DNA from: Sphingobium limneticum
GTDB lineage: Bacteria; Pseudomonadota; Alphaproteobacteria; Sphingomonadales; Sphingomonadaceae
Assembly: GCF_008710155.1 (NCBI RefSeq)
Contig: NZ_VYPZ01000001.1
Span: 62,001-126,000 of the forward strand
Direction: 5' to 3'
Length of the DNA: 64,000 nt
Numbering within the stretch: the first letter of the stretch is position 1; the number at the start of each line of letters is the position of its first letter. Shown here in pieces: positions 61,860 through 64,000 of the stretch. The notes under the pieces were generated by a model. That model saw nothing but the letters and a program-made list of their open reading frames with translations. It did no database searches and was not told where the DNA came from. The translations under genes and the position numbers were made by a program.

Positions 61860-63785
61860 TCAGACCGCCCAGCAACCGCAGCCCAACGCCCCCCAGAAGC
61901 TCTGGACATCGGCGGCCGGCACATTGGCGCCCAGCGCTGCGGCATGGTCATGGCCATGGACGCCGCAGGATGAGGCGCAACCACAGGCCGATGCCAGTTT
62001 CTTTGCGGTTTCATCCTTGCGATAATGGCCGCCAAAGGTCGCTACGGGAGACCAGTCCGGCATCGCCTTGGGCGCAATCGGCGCCAGCGCACCATAATCA
62101 TCCTCCCCATAGACGATCTTGCCGCCCAGGACGGTCAGGACCGAACGAAGATGGGCGATCTCATCCTCGGGCACGGAAAAATAATCGTCCGACAACAGGG
62201 CCAGGTCGGCCAGCTGTCCCTTTTTGATCTGCCCCTTCTTGCCTACCTCGTTGGAAAACCATGTGTTCTTTTCGGTCCACAGGCGCAGCGCGGTTTCGCG
62301 GTCCAGCCGGTTGCGCACCGGATAGAGCGTCAGTCCACCGACCGTCTTCGACGTCACCAGCCAACTGAGCGACACCCAGGGATTGTAGCTGGCGACGCGC
62401 GTGGCGTCAGTACCGGCGCCCACGGGCAGGCCGGCCGCCATCATCCGCTTGATCGGCGGCGTGGCCTCCGCCGCCTTCGCTCCATAGCGTTCGACGAAAT
62501 ATTCGCCCTGGAAAGCCATGCGATGCTGCACGGCGATGCCGCCGCCAAGAGCCGCGATCCGGTCGATGTTCCGCTCGCTGATCGTTTCGGCATGGTCGAA
62601 GAACCAGTTCAGCCCCTGCAAGGGAATGTCGCGATTGACCTTTTCGAACACATCGAGCGCACGGCCGATCGTCTGATCGTAGGTGGCATGCATGCGCCAG
62701 GGCCAGCGGCGTTCCGCCAGCAGCCGGATGACCGGTTCCAGATCGCCTTCCATCTCCGGCGGCATATCGGGGCGGGCGACGCGGAAGTCCTCGAAATCGG
62801 CAGCGGAGTAGACCAGCATCTCGCCCGCGCCATTATGGCGGTACGTGTCGTCGCCATCGCCGGGCTTCACCTTGGTTGACCAGGTGGCGAAATCCTTCAG
62901 CTCTTCCTTGGGCTTTTGCGTGAAGAGATTATAGGCGATGCGCAGCGTCAGCTCGCCATCCTTGTGCAGCTTGTCGATCACCTCGTAATCGTCGGGATAA
63001 TTCTGAGCGCCGCCGCCTGCGTCGATGACGCTGGTGACGCCCAGCGAATTGAGTTCGCGCATGAAATGCTTGGTCGAATTGAGCTGATATTCCTGCGGGA
63101 GCTTGGGGCCCTTGGCCAGAGTCGCATATAGGATCGTCGCATTGGGCTGAGCCAGCAACAGGCCGGTGGGATTGCCCTGCGCATCGCGCACGATCTCGCC
63201 ACCCGGCGGATTGGGGGTATTCTTGTCATAGCCCACCGCCCGAAGCGCGGCCGCATTCAGCAATGCACGATCGTAGAGATGCAGGATGAAGACCGGCGTA
63301 TCGGGCGCGGCGGCATTGATCTCCGCGATCGTGGGTAGCCGCTTTTCGGCAAATTGGTGCTCGGTAAAGCCACCGACCACGCGCACCCATTGCGGCGGGG
63401 GCGTATTTTCGGCCTGGCGCTTCAGCATGGCCATGGCCTCCGACAGGCTCGGCACGCCTTCCCAGCGCAACTCCATATTATAGTTCAGGCCGCCACGGAT
63501 GACATGGATGTGGCTGTCGATCAGGCCGGGGATCAGGCGCCGTCCCTTGGCATTGATCGTCTGCGCGTCGGGGCCGGCGGCGGCACGCACCGCCTGTTCG
63601 CTGCCCACGGCCAGGAATTTGCCGTCCCGGATCGCCACCGCCTGCGCCACCGGATTTTCCCGGTCCAGCGTCGTGACCTTGGCATTGGTGATGATGAGGT
63701 CTTTCTGGCGCATGGCGAAGCTTTCCGAAGCGGTGAGGAGGGCGGTGGTGGCGGCGCTGGCGAGCGCCTGGCGGCGGGTGATCAT
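61860..63785 (-). CDS. YtcJ-like amidohydrolase with Cys/His-rich C-terminal tail
   Basis: A 641-residue metal-dependent hydrolase of the amidohydrolase-3 (YtcJ/NfdA) group. A Tat-like signal (MITRRQALASAATTALLTAS) precedes the small beta domain; the HxH metal motif is in IPGLIDSHIHVIRGG. WFFDHAETISERNIDRIAAL and GTDATRVASYNPWVSLSWLV are family segments. The last 48 residues are unusual: ASACGCASSCGVHGHDHAAA and, at the very end, GCGCWAV, which could bind metal. Its ATG overlaps the XapX stop (ATGA). Substrate unknown. Confidence 0.86.
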   Translation of the reverse strand: MITRRQALASAATTALLTASESFAMRQKDLIITNAKVTTLDRENPVAQAVAIRDGKFLAVGSEQAVRAAAGPDAQTINAKGRRLIPGLIDSHIHVIRGGLNYNMELRWEGVPSLSEAMAMLKRQAENTPPPQWVRVVGGFTEHQFAEKRLPTIAEINAAAPDTPVFILHLYDRALLNAAALRAVGYDKNTPNPPGGEIVRDAQGNPTGLLLAQPNATILYATLAKGPKLPQEYQLNSTKHFMRELNSLGVTSVIDAGGGAQNYPDDYEVIDKLHKDGELTLRIAYNLFTQKPKEELKDFATWSTKVKPGDGDDTYRHNGAGEMLVYSAADFEDFRVARPDMPPEMEGDLEPVIRLLAERRWPWRMHATYDQTIGRALDVFEKVNRDIPLQGLNWFFDHAETISERNIDRIAALGGGIAVQHRMAFQGEYFVERYGAKAAEATPPIKRMMAAGLPVGAGTDATRVASYNPWVSLSWLVTSKTVGGLTLYPVRNRLDRETALRLWTEKNTWFSNEVGKKGQIKKGQLADLALLSDDYFSVPEDEIAHLRSVLTVLGGKIVYGEDDYGALAPIAPKAMPDWSPVATFGGHYRKDETAKKLASACGCASSCGVHGHDHAAALGANVPAADVQSFWGALGCGCWAV

Positions 63786-63982
63786 GCGTCATGCTCCGTA
63801 GAAGCGATAGGGGCCGAAGGGGCGAGGATGCGATGAGCGATCGGCAACAATTGCTCGCCCAGCAAGATTCCGGCCAGTCCGATCAGAGCGATGACGGGCG
63901 GCGCGGGCGATCGTACACCCATCAGGCTGTAGACGATGCCGACCAGCAAACCGGCGCCGAGCGAAAGGAGATAGGCTTTCAT
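63782..63982 (-). CDS. XapX-domain membrane protein (DUF1427)
   Basis: A 66-residue protein with two membrane helices: LSLGAGLLVGIVYSLMGV (about 5-22) and APPVIALIGLAGILLGEQLL (about 27-46). The first helix, followed by RSPAPP-x-x-A, is the XapX/DUF1427 signature; function unknown. SD AAGGAC lies before the ATG. It is translationally coupled to the amidohydrolase, a pairing I recall from other proteobacteria. Confidence 0.85.
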   Translation of the reverse strand: MKAYLLSLGAGLLVGIVYSLMGVRSPAPPVIALIGLAGILLGEQLLPIAHRILAPSAPIASTEHDA

Positions 63983-64000
63983 GGGGCTTGTCCTTCGGCA

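Overview
The window looks like chromosomal DNA of a sphingomonad (order Sphingomonadales, Alphaproteobacteria; Sphingobium or a near relative is my best guess, from recall only). The evidence is uniformly GC-rich sequence, four TonB-dependent receptors, RcdA (the CtrA-degradation adaptor), a one-cysteine DksA, paired DUF465 genes, a TamA-TamB pair, a VPxPP C-terminal sorting-type signal, and palindromic interspersed repeats carrying CGTTTCGAGCGAAGTCGAG-type arms. I see no transposase, integrase, phage gene, CRISPR array, rRNA or tRNA.

Bases 1-34,000 are mostly housekeeping. In order they hold a truncated acyl-CoA ligase, msrA, a threonylcarbamoyl-AMP synthase, a DUF815 AAA+ ATPase, a PQQ-type sugar dehydrogenase, an overlapping block (M17 peptidase, MarR regulator, NlpC/P60 peptidase, argC), rimO, an orphan TonB receptor, a potassium channel coupled to an NlpD-like LysM/LytM lipoprotein, and serS. 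Next come a host-attachment-type protein, a striking Ser/Gly-repeat surface protein, and a regulatory group (dksA, PilZ, two divergent DUF465 genes, rcdA). The block ends with tamA-tamB-sdaA, an outer-membrane barrel protein and a thioesterase.

Bases 33,400-46,300 form an accessory metabolic island. A LysR regulator faces an SDR. An operon of class II aldolase, Tat-lipoprotein solute-binding protein, TonB receptor and flavin monooxygenase diverges from a second monooxygenase and a paralogous, frameshifted binding protein. Next to them is an operon of an RBBP9-type hydrolase, a YeiH-family sulfate/sulfite exporter and a small four-cysteine protein. The families point to scavenging of an organosulfur (or C-N) compound: uptake, flavin-dependent cleavage, then export of inorganic sulfur. 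No ABC permease or ATPase accompanies the two binding proteins.

Bases 46,400-50,800 are an iron-type locus: a PepSY membrane protein and a small membrane protein diverge from a TonB receptor, with a Fur-like site between them. Bases 50,800-61,750 are a carbohydrate utilisation locus. LacI, an Oar-like TonB receptor and a GH144-type glucanase diverge from a GH3 beta-glucosidase across a perfect 18-bp operator palindrome, followed by a GPH-type sugar transporter and a beta-helix protein. Beta-1,2-glucan is the likeliest substrate from the families. The window ends with a XapX-amidohydrolase pair.
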